Shown in pieces: positions 45,022 through 58,503 of a stretch of DNA of 64,000 nucleotides. This DNA comes from Pararge aegeria (Eukaryota; Arthropoda; Insecta; Lepidoptera; Nymphalidae). The notes under the pieces were generated by a model. The model did no database searches. It saw only the letters and a program-made list of their open reading frames with translations, and was not told the origin of the DNA. The stretch is taken from assembly GCF_905163445.1 (NCBI RefSeq), contig NC_053187.1, positions 10,726,001-10,790,000 on the forward strand, in the 5' to 3' direction. How positions within the stretch are numbered: position 1 is the stretch's first letter; every line of letters starts with the position of its first letter. Position numbers and translations under genes: made by a program.

Positions 45022-47170
45022 CACTGCCATAAGCTGCCATTTATTATACTCATATTTTAATGTTATTTTATTATATTATGAAATGTGATTTGACATTTAA
45101 GTTGTTTTAATTTTACGGATAAAATATTGATAAATAAACCTGAAAATTCATATGTAACCTTAAAATAAGTATTTGCAAAGAAAATGGACTAACCCCGTCA
45201 TCGGAAGTGATACATTTCGAATAAAGGCTGAAATGTTAATCAGAAGATACTCTTAAAATTGGGCAGTAATTTATTGATTGATTCATGTTGTGTTGAAATA
45301 GCCAAAAATAAAGAAGAACAGATTGATGCCTAGATTTATTACTGATTTTTTTTTTCAAAGATTGACATTAAAACTGAATTGGATAATCCAGTATAATATA
45401 TATGACTGCCCCTAATCCAAAATCGTTATATTATGTTTGGAAAGATAAGATTTGTTTTCCTTTTTTACATTTTATATAAAATATAATATAATTATTTTAT
45501 TTATTTAGCAACTAAGACTCAAAAAACGGTTCAAGTACGTGTCGGGGCACGCGCCATGTAGGGTTCCACTGTTTACTGTCTCAACATACAGAAAGAGAAA
45601 AGAGATTTTGTTTGAAACGCTGAAGATATTCTCATTTCAACCAATGCCCAATGTTTCTTTAACTTCTTTCATTTTTACATGCTTCATAAACTTATATACT
45701 AGCTGTTCACACAACACAAACACAGCAAATGACTTCAACTCCAAGAACATTTAATAAGCCGCGACTACGTTACGTCCTTGAAAAACTAGGAAATAATTCA
45801 TCCCCAGTTTTGGTTTAAGGCAGGAAGTGATAAAATAAAATCTTAGACAATTCTTTTTAGGTTTTTTTTTATTGCTTTCCCACGCTAAATTCCTAGTTAC
45901 TACTGGGCTGGACCGAGGGACATAGGAAAACTACAAGGGTTTCTTTTTAACTTCGGAATCCTAAAAAACATTATAACTAAATAACACAAAACTTTTCTGC
46001 ATATTATCATCTGATAAGTTCCGTGATCCTAACCACAGACAAAATCCCAGCCCTTATAGGTTTGAAGCAGCGAGCACATTCTTGCTTGCTGGTTGGACGA
46101 TTATGCGATCTATGGCCATTAAATTTGAAAATTAAACAAACACTACGCCATCTGTATCATTTCCTGTGAACTATGTATTAGGTCGTATTCAAATAAGCAG
46201 CTTACATCGAGCTCTGATCGAACATTACCATTTTAATTCCTAAGTCTGTATACAGATGGCATTAATCTTCCAATTAACTTATCTTAAAATTGAATCAATA
46301 TAACTATTGAGCGTTAAACAAGACCAGGATATCTATGGCACTATGTAAGGAATAAATAAAACTTTAATGGAGATTCGAAACTGAACCTTTACCCGGTGCT
46401 CGGAACTATGTTCTTTCACCTTACTTCCTTCACCTTAGCGACTCGTTGAGCTAAGTCGGTTGCGCTTGTACCTACTTCTTCGGATCTATAGATTTCTACA
46501 TAGCTATCTCAACTCCGCTGAGTAACTCTGTGTGCCTTCTTATGAGGCTCATAGTTAGCGACCACGTCGACGGTAAACGCAATACCTTATTATTATTGAT
46601 CTAACCGGGATTTGTAGCCCGAACCTATTATCCCTCGAACCTATAACACTAACTAACGAGGCAGAGGAAAAGAAAGAAGGAGAGGAGCTTGCATATACAG
46701 TTTACAATTATGCTTTTTTTTCTTTGCTCTTATCTATGAGCACATTTCTTTTTAGCGTCTCAACTCGTTGGGGTATATCCGTAACTCTGGTTCGACAACT
46801 GATCTCTTTTTTAATGGATCACATTCAGTGACTGAACGACTGACATCTTAACCCTACAAGCCAAGATAGTTGCTGACCATGTTTCAGTTTTGTAGTATTC
46901 GTAGTATCAATGATGTAGGGTCATCGGTTCGTGAGCGGCTCTTGCAGTTTACCATATTTTGTTACGATTCCGGGAAGGCGGCAGCTTGCCCAAAGGGAAG
47001 AACATGAGGTCTGGTGACTATTTTCTCCCGGGACGTGCCAGCTCCACATGCGACCACCTGATGCGCCACCGCTGGTTGTAGTGGGTTAAAATCCGTATAC
47101 TGATCTCCATCGACGGCGGGTATTTTTTAGGAAGATTCCCCCCACGTAACAAATAAAATTCAAAATCGAA
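45022..47170. other. Intergenic DNA with unassigned repeat-like patches
   Basis: GTGTCGGGGCACGCGCCATG with TAGGGTTCCAC (45540-45570) and GGTTTCTTTTTAACTTCGGAATCC (45938-45962) look like scraps of dispersed elements. The 46.4-47.15 kb part is richer in GC than its surroundings and contains no frame with motifs. Nothing more can be supported. Confidence 0.4.
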
Positions 47171-48361
47171 TAGGTTGGGGAAAAAGTATTTTCGCATTAT
47201 AGTATGTATGAACTTTTAATAAAATCTCTATGGCTAGACTACTCGAATTTTATCTGGCTTATTTTGTTAGCATAAAAAGTTTAAATTTTAAAGAATTCCA
47301 AATCCAAATTAGGAAAATGTGTGATTTTTATTTGCTTTTCGTACTGAGAAGATGAGTGAATCTAATGAAGAAATCCGATACATTTTAAAATTTTGCTACA
47401 AAAAAGGTAAAACTGCAACGCAAGCCCCGAAAAATTTTGCGACGTTTGTGTACCTAATGCAGCGTCTGTGAGAGTAGCACAAATTTGGTTTAAGCGTCTT
47501 CAATCCGAAAATTTTGGTGTCTAAGATGCACCTCTGGTCTCTGGTCGCCCTATTACGGATAAAATGGATGCCATTTTTGAAAAAGTGGAGCAATATCGGC
47601 ATATCAGTAGTTATAACGTAGCTTGGTAGGAATTGACCACAAAACAGTTTAAAAAAAAAAATTGGGTACAGAAAAAAGCTGAATATTTGGGTACCTCACG
47701 AGCTCACTGAAAGAAACCTGATGAACCGTGTACTCATTTGTGATTAAATATTACGATGTAATGAAACCAATTTTTGAAGAAGCTGGTAACTGGTGAAGAG
47801 AAGTGAATCATGTACGACCAGAACGTGCGAAAAAGATCGTGGTCAAAGGCCGGTCAGGCTTCACAGACTGTGGCAAAACCCGAGTTAACTCACAACAAAG
47901 TGATGCTGTGTGTGTGGTGGGATTGGGAGGGCATTAATTATGAGCTGTTATCACTAGGCAGGAATTAAATTAAAGCAAGAAGTTGAGCGAAAGCGGCCGG
48001 AATTAATCAACAGAAGGGGTGTAGTTTTTCATCATGATAACGCTAGACCACAACCATCTTTAGCCACCCAGCAAAAATCAAGAGTGTTTGGCTGGGAGAC
48101 CTTCATATTTCCACCTGTTTGGGTTTCTTCAGAATTCTTTAGGCAGTGTCAGATTAACATCACGAGAGGACTGCAAAAACTTATTGTCGCGGTTATTTGA
48201 TCAGAAGCCCCAAAATTTCTAAAGCAACGGGATTATGTCCCTTCCTACAAGATGGCAAAAAGTTATTGAACAAAATGGTACCTACATACTCTAGTTAAAT
48301 GTAATTAAACTATATAAAAAATGTTTTGAATTTTCTTAAAAAATGCGATATAGGAGCCTAG
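47171..48361 (+). mobile_element. Mariner-type DNA transposon, inactive
   Basis: The 5' end AGGTTGGGGAAAAAGTATTT TCGCATT after a TA dinucleotide is a mariner terminal repeat. About 180 bp later a transposase frame begins. The 3' end is damaged: only AAAAAATGCGATA of the expected inverted repeat can be seen near 48338-48350. The right boundary is approximate. Confidence 0.8.
47352..48294 (+). pseudogene. Mariner transposase pseudogene
   Basis: Starts MSESNEEIRYILKFCYKKGK, then is frameshifted near 47455 (a TGA follows). In other frames it continues with VRVAQIWFKRLQSENF, the GRPITDKMDAIFEKVEQ helix region, WVPHELTERNLMNRV, VRKRSWSKAGQASQTVAKP, VVFHHDNARPQPSLATQQK, and QNSLGSVRLTSR to a TAG at 48292-48294. 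The first catalytic Asp (GDEKW in active relatives) reads GEEK followed by a stop. The second (HHDNARP) is present. The segment that should carry the third Asp of the D,D34D triad has been deleted between FPP and the LF that follows. The protein is clearly non-functional. Confidence 0.85.
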
Positions 48362-49784
48362 CTATATTATTTCGGACTCCGTGCCCTAAAATCATTACCG
48401 GGTCACCCGCGAAAATTAACCCGGTCGCGGTATACAACCATACTATATCTATAAAGCAGTGCATTGCATAATATAGTGAATGAATTCGATTTGCAAGATA
48501 CTATCTCCGCGTGGTTTTGGCGGCAAACAACGAGTTAGTAGTCAAAAGCAAGTCGCGTGCGCAACACGTGCTTTTCAAACTCCGAACTCGATGCGATCGC
48601 GGCCGCGACGTATTGTCTCCTAATCTTTTTGTTGTAACTATCCGTTTAAATGGAAGTATTGAGGACACACCTCATTTCCTTTTGTTGCGATTCTCTTTAA
48701 CAGGCTGTGAATATTCTTTGTTAGTTTACAATTGGAGTGTTAGTTCTACTTTCGTAAAATTTAAATAAAACAAACCCCCTGTGAATATAAATATAACGCT
48801 ACATTACATTTATAACAAATCTATTAGAAACTAATCGGCCAACTTGGAAAGGTTAGTATTTTGATTCAGGTATTATAATTAACCCTTGCTAAAGAACTTA
48901 ATAATAACACTATCTAATACATTTAAAATAGAGTTGTTGTTTAACAAACACGTTCACATCCATTTCATAATAAAATTAAAAAACAAATAGGAATTAATAA
49001 TTCGCATCCTGTTCCACATTTTTAGTAAGTTGAAACATTTGTCGGCAATCGATTGCTCGAATTATGAAGGTTTATACATACGATTGATTACCGAGCTGAA
49101 ATAAGGCAACGATTAAAAAAACAAAAGACTTTCGAAAGACAAAAAAAGTCAATTTACAACATCAAAAGCTTTATACGGAAATTGTGTTACGTGTTTTAGG
49201 ACATCTAAAGCAAAAATATGGCAAGGTTTGCGGTAATTTCGCAGAAACAAAATCTTTTATAGGTCCTTTTACAATCCTAAGATATATTAATTTATAACGC
49301 AGCGAAACTTTATCAGATCCTGGATTGATGACAGCTTATTTAGCTTGTAGTCTAAAATCTCAGGTTTTAATCTGTAAAAGAGATGGGCCACTAAATCACA
49401 CTTCTAATAAGTATGGCGCCATCAGGTCAGTAAAGAAAAAAGGTTTAACGACAATCTTTTCACAGGTATACTTTGATAACTTACTCTACATTTGCATGAC
49501 AACGTTACGTTATGTTAAACAGATCAAGAATGTACAGAGACTTACATAAAAGATCTAAATGGGCTAAAAATTTATAATTTAAATATTTTAAATTATTAAT
49601 TAGCACATGTAGGTATGTCATTTTAATATTTTTTTAATCTTAATTGTTAATTTAGAAACTTTTGTTTATTCTATTACAAAAAATATAGCTTTACCAAGGA
49701 CTTTGTTAGAAAATTTTGTATGCAAAATAAATCTTCGGGTTTTTAAATGTAGAAAACCAGAATAGAAAAGACAGCATCAATATT
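48362..49784. other. Intergenic DNA with one GC-rich patch
   Basis: 48500-48620 is unusually rich in CpG (GCGATCGCGGCCGCGACG) and carries an 85-codon frame (48511-48768) without recognisable motif. It could be an isolated exon or control region, but no splice or promoter pattern settles this. The rest is AT-rich. Confidence 0.35.
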
Positions 49785-50100
49785 GTAAATGCGAAAATCT
49801 CTGTTTGTTTGTCTATTTATTAATTTGTTTTTATTTTCGGCTCAATACCTGCACTGTTCTTAATAGTATAAATCACATGAATAGTTTGAAACCCACAGAT
49901 GAGCATAGGAAGCTTTTATTCCTATCAAACTGCTGAACACTGTAACCACAGGACACAATAGAAGCGTTTTTATTATGTCCAGCTTGACAACTAAGATGAG
50001 ACCAAAAAAATTATACAGATTACTTTTTAGCCTAGGAAAAATAACTGTTCCCGCGGGATTTAAATAAAACCAATCAACCGCAAGTGAAGCTAAGGGTAAC
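49785..50100 (+). repeat. Dispersed repeat (family 4), plus strand
   Basis: TTGTAAATGCGAAAATCTCT with GTTTGTTTGTCTATTTATT at the left and GTTCCCGCGGGATTTAAATA, then CCGCAAGTGAAGCTAAGG at the right. This is a longer member of the family at 11980-12160. Confidence 0.5.
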
Positions 50101-52152
50101 AGCTACATTAAAAAATTAAAATATGAATTAACAAATGCCTCATAATGCTCAAAATATTACCATATATATATTTACGGTATGAAATCACATTGAATTTAGT
50201 AGTTTAAACCTATTGTAACATATTCAATTAATCGTTTAAACATCAAATAAGAAGAAGATAAACTATCAAAGTTATAATTTACCAAATTAAAGACGTGGTG
50301 ATTTTCAACATACCTACTTAGTGTTAAAACAAAAAAAGGCTAATTAACAAAATCATTAGACGGTGACGATTTCTTATACTGAAATTTAAGTAAGGACACT
50401 CGTTTTTTTGTAACATAAGCAACATTGAATATTTTTATACTTTTAAGGCTGTCGCAAGTGAATGAATATGAATTGAAATATAAGTTCTTTGGTATTTTCC
50501 TCAGTTACGTTTTTAAACTGTGACGTGAAACAAAACCAAATGTTATCCTTGAAAGAAAAATTATCAAGGCTTTTTTACCTTCATTTTCAAAGTTTTTGAT
50601 ATCGATGAACTATTCTGTTTTCTCTGAATTTACCTGCGAATTTGTGTCATTTGTAGGTCACTCTTTTCATTATTTTGTACTTGCTTCCTCCCTACACAGG
50701 TACAGTTGACGTGACACACGCTTTACCGTTTTGCTTCGTCGCGCATCTTTAGAAAAACTAATGAGCTAATTACCAACATCACTAGGCACACCACGACTCG
50801 GAAAACATAAGCGGGAAAAAAAAAAGTGACCCTGCGTATAAACCGAAGATAAATTTATAAAAAGCGATCGATCTCACTCTACGAAATCGGACTCCTGTTT
50901 ATAATCTATTCATTAGCACGGATTATACTAATCAGTGTTAATATTTTTCTCTTATTTATTATATTCTTACCTATTATAATCTATTTTTCGCAAGCTATAT
51001 AAAAATATTATTAATTCGCAAGTGTTTCTCGTTAAAACGCTTATAAAAACTGAAAAAGACAACTGCTCGATTTACATTTTTAGCTCAATTTTATGTAGTT
51101 TGATTTATTCAGAAAGACTCCCATATTTTGAAAAAAATGCAAATGTGTTCTAGACTTCACTGCAAACAAACAATTATATACTTCTTACATGAAAAGCCAA
51201 AGTGAATTTGAGCACAACTGAAAATAATTTCTTAAGTAGTTCTTCCATAAATACCATAAATAAAGTGTAGACAGATAAAATACATCCAAACCAGGCTAAT
51301 ACAAGGCAGGCTAAAATCGGAAAAATCCTCTTAAAATCAAAAAGCATGGAACACCATAGCATACTGTAATCAGTAATTTACCAAACAACAACGTCTTTAA
51401 CAATGTATGATAATATTATAATATAAATTCTCTACGGTACATTAAATTTGACCTTGGAACTAATGGTCCAAAAAAGAACATACCTAATTAGCGCATGTGT
51501 CTCAATTTGGTCCTTCCATCGAATATCTTGTTAGGCAGAAAACTCTCTCTCAAAAAAGTTCCATTTAAAAAACGAATCCCAAAACATATAAACCAAATAT
51601 TATCAAAGATATAATACGATTGGCAACATGTACATTAGCCAATAAATAGTAGGTACTACTTACTAGCTGCACTTCTTTAATTATATACATAGATGAACAT
51701 TTTATATTAAAAAAAAATTCTTTATTAATTATTTTATGGTTTCAATTATAATCGATACTGCTAAAGATTTTTCCATTCAATTGCACACGATAATTAGTAC
51801 AAAGTCGTGAGGGTAATTATACCCACCTACACAAATGGCTCTGAGTATTAAAACTTCACATCCGTTCGGAAGTCAATAGATTCTGTTTTCAGATTGATTA
51901 TTTAACCTAGTATGTAACATAAGGAAACTATATTATAATTTTCACTCCTGATATATAACTATCAATTTACTACTCAATTAAACATCGCAAATGATTGCAG
52001 TATAAGATTACATAATGAGATATATTATAGCATAAATATAACGATATAATGATATAGGTGAACCTATATCATAATTTCATTATATATGTAATAGATATAC
52101 CTTTCTACTTTACATTTTATTAAGATTTTAGTACACGGAACTATTTTATTAG
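50101..52152. other. AT-rich intergenic DNA
   Basis: No gene or repeat family recognised. A short palindrome, ATGATATAGGTGAACCTATA TCAT, lies at 52049-52072. Confidence 0.4.
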
Positions 52153-52455
52153 AAGCGGGAATAGCCCAGTGGGTAGGACTTCGACTTCACTTTTGGGGGG
52201 ACCGAGTTAGAATCCCAGCAAGCGCTTTAACGTTTCTGAGTTATGTGCGTTTTAAGTAATTAAAATAACACTGGTTTCACCAAAGAAAAACAACGTGAGA
52301 AAACCGGCATGCCTGAGTGTTCTCAATAATTTTCTCAAAGGCATGCGGTCCACCAATCCACACTGCGCCTTAACCCCTGTGGTGGCCTTAACCCCTTCTC
52401 AATGCGGGAGAAGACCCGTAGCCTGTAGTGGGCCAGTAATGGGTGATATAATACG
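52153..52455 (+). repeat. Full-length family 3 SINE
   Basis: Head GCGGGAATAGCCCAGTGGGT with AGAATCCCAGCAAGC as B box, a GTTTTAAGTAATTAAAATAA linker, CGGCATGCCTGAGTGTTCTC, CCACCAATCCACACTGCGCC, then GCCTTAACCCCTGTGGTG, a small duplication of the GCCTTAACCCCTTCTCAATG part, and the end GTGGGCCAGTAATGGGTGAT. The GAT tail is very short. Confidence 0.85.
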
Positions 52456-55237
52456 GAACTTTTAACCACAGTCGGTATAATAGTCATTGATTTAATGTTA
52501 ATACTTTAATGTTTAGATAGGTAAAGAAAAAGTAAATGAATAGCTATTTTAAAGATACATGAAGTTTAAGATGTGTCACACAAATTAGAATTAGTTAAAA
52601 AAACATTTTCATTTTGAGGAAAACCACATGAATGATATCGGATTGGTAAATGATTCACTGTACTCACATTATCCATATACGATCTTAGACTGTATTAGGC
52701 CAACAATGTAAAGTCAACGAACACATTACTTTTATAAAGGCAAAACCAGATTAACGCATTCATAAAAAAACAGTTCATCTACTTCCCAAATCTTTTAATT
52801 TAAATGACAGAATGATTTAGATACACTTATTTATTCGCAAGTTATATTTTGTATCGAGATTTCATTGCGGTTTAAGCTTTAACATTATCAAAAGCGCTTT
52901 GTTTTGTCAGACTGATAGACAACCTACAAACCAAGAGAATTCCATCCCCGAGGTGTAATACGGGATATAAATTTGTAGAAAATTATTTAGTATACCAAGT
53001 TATTTCAATCTTTGTATCTTTAGCATTCATTTTATTTGACTCTGCTGATTTTTTGCTTTCTGGAGAATATCTCAATCTCATGGGATATTAGAAACTCTAC
53101 CCAGAAGAATTATTTTTAGTAGGGATTACTTTGCTTGCTTATATTACAAACGCGAACGCGTGTTTGTTAGTTTTCTCCGGCATACATGCAGTAACAAAGC
53201 AATGGTTTTTTTTTTTTAATATTTGATGAAATATGTTTACAAGAGACAATCCCGATTAATATGGGATAAAACTAGGTGCTGATGATACTTTACAAGCGGG
53301 TGAAGCCACAGGCAGTTGCAGTTTTATTATAAAATGCAACAAGCTAAGTTCAAAAACTCCCAGTTGTCCCTTCTCCAGAATCCACGGAATGGAGACACAA
53401 ATCAATATATAAATTATATTTATGGCTATTCTCGAAATAAATAATTTCAAGAATTTATACACGGTAACTTTTTTATGGTGTTACAAGGTGTCATATTAAT
53501 TAATGTATTCGATCTTCAGTGTATTTATTCGTCATTCGAAATTGGTGAATTTACCACACAAGGGAATTATTAAAAAAGAAAATGCTCTTTTGAATCATGA
53601 TTCAAAATCATTCGATTATTTTTTCGTTACAGTGAATAGTCGGAATATTAATTTAGTTAGTCGCCACGTAGCACGCACTTGCTCACGGCATTTCTTACAT
53701 AATTATTATCTTAAATATTACATACTTAATTATTTAACTACTTTTTTACCATTAGAGAGACGTTGTTGGATACAATAACACATCTAGGTGGCTAGCAGCA
53801 TAGGCAATACAAAAGTACTTTACAAAATTTTAAATTGATATCGCATATTTTAAATTGATTTGATAATAAAGTTGAGTCCTGTAGCTTCTACTTCATTTTA
53901 ATTTTAACAGTATTGAGAAAAAATAATCTAAATAGGTATTTATTTCGTCGGCTTTAGATTCGATCCGCTAAAAGTAGGATGTGGGGATCTATAAACCAGT
54001 CGAAGTTTTTCAACAAATTAAAAAAACCAGTTCAATATCCCGGCTGAGCTGATGTCAACTTTAGTCTTTTATTCGACCCCAAAAAATTGCAAAACGAATA
54101 TTGAAGCAACGCTCTCGAACGCATGTTGGACAGATCCAACGATTGGGACGAATACGATTGGGAACTAAAATTACAAAAAAAAACTTAACTTAAGCAAGAA
54201 AGCAGAGGAGGTAATTCGATATTATAAAAGGTTGCTTGTACTGCACTTTTGTGCTTCCTCCTGTCAGGTGTTCTACTTACTTTTTATATTAACTTTTTCA
54301 TGAGGCTTTAAATTCAATCATTTATGTAAATCTAGTGTTTAAGAAAGATTTTGTAGTATTTTTTTCCTTTTTTTTCCAGACTACGGAAGCGTAACGTGTT
54401 TAACAGTCTATGTACGTATGTAAGCGTAATTGATTTCCACTAAATTCAGACCTTGATGATTTAACACGGTTGAAATTGGCAGTGTCGGAAACCCACCGTG
54501 TAATCGAACCACTATGTTGGCAGATAAAAGCGTGTTAAATAGACACAGATTATCAAAGCGTACTTTTTTACTAAACTCACTATTATCTCGGAAGTGGTTG
54601 CCACTAAAAATATTAAATAAAGTTTATTTGAAAAGGCATTAAAAGTCTAATATTAAAAAAAATATAATTGCCTTTCCTTTTGAAACAACTGGCTGGTTGT
54701 TATTTTTAATGTGTGGTATTTGGCAACTTGAATATCCATGCCAGCTGTAGAGACTATGGAGCGACAAACTGATCAAATTCAACTTCAGTTTCCCGCGCCC
54801 TGTCTGGCCATACGATTTCCTTTTTTGATCTACGTTAGCAGAAAAAGAGAAACAATGAAGATATTATAATGTTTTTTTTTATTTTTATCTTTAAACTAAC
54901 AATCAAGTGAGAGTTGCGGTGTAAGAAATAATCTTTGAACTATGAGATACCTACAAGTAGGTACGAATCCGCATCTTAACTAGTATTAGAAAAGACGGTT
55001 TATCATCATTATAATCAGTACAAATAGGAAGTTATTTAATAAATTTTACTACGACTTCCTTAATTCCAACAAATGCGTATACACAATTTAATTATCTTTG
55101 GTAAAAATAAAAACTACAGATAAACATTTGTACAGGTTTTCATCAGGTTGTTTTTCCAAATTCATGTTCTAGCCAATATTATATTTTCCTGTCAACCTTA
55201 ATATGGTAGGAATTTCTGACAAGCTATTAACTTATGA
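52456..55237. other. AT-rich intergenic DNA
   Basis: Frames at 53256-53462 (minus) and 53503-53778 (plus) show no motif. A dispersed repeat scrap with TATTACAAACGCGAACGCGTGTTTGTT lies near 53140-53170. Nothing else supported. Confidence 0.4.
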
Positions 55238-55420
55238 TCATCATCAATAGCCTATAACAGTGAACTGCTGGACTAAAGGACTAAACCTCCCCCTTGAGGA
55301 GGGTTCTCATAAGACGGAGGGTTTCTCATAATCACCGCTGGGCAGACATTGGCGATGGCAGCAGATGGTGGTAGTAGCATTAAGGACGCTGCTGACCGTT
55401 CTCTGATATATGATCAAGTG
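55238..55420 (-). repeat. LINE 3' end-like repeat, minus strand
   Basis: ATCATCATCAATAGCCTATA, ACAGTGAACTGCTGGACTAA, AGGAGGGTTCTCATAAGACG and CACCGCTGGGCAGACATTGG. The (CAT)n start on the plus strand is the complement of a GATGATG tail. Confidence 0.55.
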
Positions 55421-55961
55421 CAGTAAACTGGCTGAAGGAAACGGGCACAGTTTTAACAGTTCAAATAATAATAATATAATATGGCATTCACTTCGAAATA
55501 GCTTTCAAAATATAAAATTCAATAACATAGTAAGGTACGATTAGTTATTTATAAGTAGAATCTGTACAGTGAAACAACCCATACTCTACTAACCTACTTG
55601 AAATAAATGAATTTCAAATTTTGGTTTTTTTTAATAATATATAAATCCATCAACATAATACAATAGCACACAGACATAATAGATAGCTATTCTAAATAAC
55701 AAACCGCAGTATTACGAGTATATGCCGCAACTGTCTCTTTTATTTGCTATAGAGTTACTTTTCCGCATTTCATGTTTAAAATAGATTATACCTATTAAAG
55801 CTTTAAGTAAAATTTTCATATTACTCGTTTATTTGTACTTAGGTACATTAAATATATTATTATTTATCTATACTATATCTGAATAGTCTTAGATTATGTT
55901 AAATTGTCGGCCTTGGTTTTTATGATTGTAATATATTTCTTTATCATCATCATCAAAGTCA
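55421..55961. other. AT-rich intergenic DNA, nothing recognised
   Basis: No supported feature. Confidence 0.4.
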
Positions 55962-56128
55962 AAGTCAAAAATATCTTTATTCAAGTAGGCCCATAAGTGG
56001 CACTTTTGATGTTTACATGAGAATTACACGGTAGTGAGATGATGGCGATAACCACATTTGTAAACTTAAAACTAAAGCTACGAGGGTTCCAAACGCGTCC
56101 TGGTCTAAGAAGAAGCCCACAACAAACT
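55962..56128 (-). repeat. LINE 3' UTR end, minus strand
   Basis: CAAAGTCAAAGTCAAAAATA TCTTTATTCAAGTAGGCCC is the complement of a LINE terminus with an AATAAAGATA signal. It is followed by AAACTAAAGCTACGAGGGTTC and AGAAGAAGCCCACAACAAACTT. The element is related in layout to 4925-5110. Confidence 0.65.
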
Positions 56129-56342
56129 TCATCATCATCATATCAACCCATTACTGGCAAAATACAGGGTTTGGGTCTCCTCCCACAAAGAGAGGGGTTA
56201 AGGCTGTAGTTCACCACGCTGGCCCAGTGTGGATTGGTGGACTTCACACACCTTTGAGAACATTATGGAGAACTCTTTGGCATGCAGGTTTCCTTTGATG
56301 TTTTCCTCCTCCGTTGAAGCAAGTGATATTTTAATTACTCAA
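56129..56342 (-). repeat. Family 3 SINE, 5'-truncated, minus strand
   Basis: CATCATCATCATATCAACCC, GGGTCTCCTCCCACAAAGAG, CACCACGCTGGCCCAGTGTG, CATGCAGGTTTCCTTTGATG, GTTGAAGCAAGTGATATTTT. It begins immediately where the LINE 3' end stops. Confidence 0.85.
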
Positions 56343-58264
56343 ACAAAAAATAAATAGAATATCCTTAGAACACACCAATACAGATTGGTGCAGCGTGGTG
56401 GATCTGCTCTCTCTCTCTCCTTTGAGAAAGAAGGAAAATGTATGAACTAGTAAGTAGATATTAAATACGCAATGTTAGGGGAAAAAATATAATAATATAA
56501 ATGGGGAAAGTGTATGTCTACTCTCAGAATAATTTAAAATCAGAAAACTTATAAAATTATTCCGATTTAGATTTATAATTGAGGCTATATGTTATAGTCA
56601 GTATTTTTTACGAGTATTAAGCTATTTTTGCCAAGCAAATCTCAGTACCAATCCGGCATGACGATGATGATGATTAATAATTTGTTTAATATTAACGAAG
56701 ATTGATTTATATATAATTGTAAAACATCATATGAACGTGGCATACTAATCGCCAATATTATGCAACACATAAACACACTCAAATCAACACTGTTAAATGA
56801 TACGTCAATAAATTTCATTAGTATGCACAGGACCACTGTATTTTCACTATCGTTCAGTGTCCCATTATGGGACACTTTCTTTAAATATGTTTTAGTCATT
56901 ATTATGTTACAGTAATTTATAACACTACGTTGTAATCCTGATACGTTATCCAAATCATATAGTTATTTCTTAAAGAGTAAATCATCAAGTATGATGAGGT
57001 TCATTGCATTTATTGTAGGTATATAAACCTTACGGCTTACTTATCCTAATGTTTAAGTAAGAACTCATTTAAAAGAGAGATAGATTTTACATCATAATCA
57101 TAATTATTATCAACTCATGGCCGTTATACCTGCTGGCCAATTTATCGCGTCATTTCGTATTTTTAAAAACAAAAAACTGGGAAAACTATTTTCGTCTGCG
57201 GAGTATTCCCGAAGTATGAAGAAATTTTGCTGTAATAGCCTATGCCCACGGAAAAGTATTAAAATTCATTCCGATCCATTCGGAAGTAGCGTATTGACAG
57301 ACATAGACCTTTCTACTTTTTAATATAGAAAATAAATAACTTATATTGAAATAAATTTCTCCTTACAAACTTTCACCTAACCTAAGTAACCTGTAATTGT
57401 TTAAAATAAATCTTGTTTAATATAAAAGAAATTCATACAGTTTTTGAACGGCCCTTTTACCGCTTTAACACGATTCTTAATTTAAAACATAATGATGATT
57501 ACTTAAAAGCTGCCGTAAACTAGGTATTCTTGTTAGTGTTGTACCATTCCGCAATTGCTAACAAAGTACGGTCATAACGCGATGGCCGTCGTACTCACCT
57601 ACATTTTCAATGTCACATTACATATTTCATACGATGACGATACACATGTCGCATTGTTACGTCCAGTATGCCTACACATAACCTTGCCAAAACTAGAGCG
57701 TAAATACTCGACCACGGAGTTTAAATAATCCCTTCATTTGCAAAGATTCAAACATACATTAGAAATCATTACACGCAATGCAAATCAATAATAGATATTA
57801 GGTCGTTTTTGCACGTTTGAAGAACATTTTTTAAGAAAACTAAAACTAGCTTCGAACTAAGAAGCAAATAAATTTTAGTATAAATAAAGCTGGAATAGGT
57901 CGAAGCTTCAAATAGTTTCCTGTCGCGTAAAAATATGCAACTACTACTAATTTTGATAGACAATGTGTGTGTACCCCGATATAGTGAATACATCTGCGTA
58001 ACCCTTTCGAGTGTACAGGGGTGATGTTATGTTGTGAGACTGCTTAAATAAATATTATGCGATATCAGAATTTTTTTAAGAATTACATTGTCTGTGTCGG
58101 ACACTCTTCTTCAGAAATGGTTTCTGTATGAAAACCCTTTGAAACTAAGTTTTGTACTTACGTAAGGCAAGATGCGACGAAATCGCGCGCAACCGCTAGT
58201 AAAGCAATAACTACGGACAGTTATAAATTAATAAAATAAATATAGTCCGACAATACACACATCA
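56343..58264. other. Intergenic DNA
   Basis: Frames at 56642-56953 (minus, 103 codons), 57117-57323 (plus) and 57769-57993 (minus) have no motif or gene context. 57975-58040 shares CCCCGATATAGTGAATACAT and AACCCTTTCGAG with 28753-28815, a dispersed repeat scrap. Confidence 0.4.
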
Positions 58265-58503
58265 CCATCCAGGCCCAAATCAAGCATAGCTTGTGTTATG
58301 GGTACTAAGATGCCTGATGTATATTTTTATGAATAATATACATAAATATTTATAATATAAAAATAAATACCCAGACACCAAAAACATTTCTGTTCATCAC
58401 ACAAACATTTTTCCAGTTACGCGATTCGAACTCACCCTTGGACCACTCAGGCCTTCGACTCAGAAAGCAGGGTCGCTGCCCACTGCGCCAATCGGCCGTC
58501 AAA
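58265..58503 (-). repeat. Family 1 tRNA-derived SINE, full length, minus strand
   Basis: The minus strand starts GACGGCCGATTGGCGCAGTG (A box), has GAGTTCGAATCGCGTAACTGG as B box, then GAACAGAAATGTTTTTGGTG, TCTGGGTATTTATTTTTATA, CATAAAAATATACATCAGGC and ends near TAACACAAGCTATGCTTGAT. It is the reference copy that shows the insertions in 1752-2707. Confidence 0.85.

Noticed and set aside
56642..56953. 103-codon minus-strand frame
   Set aside because: No homology-bearing motif, no promoter or splice context, composition as expected for AT-rich DNA.
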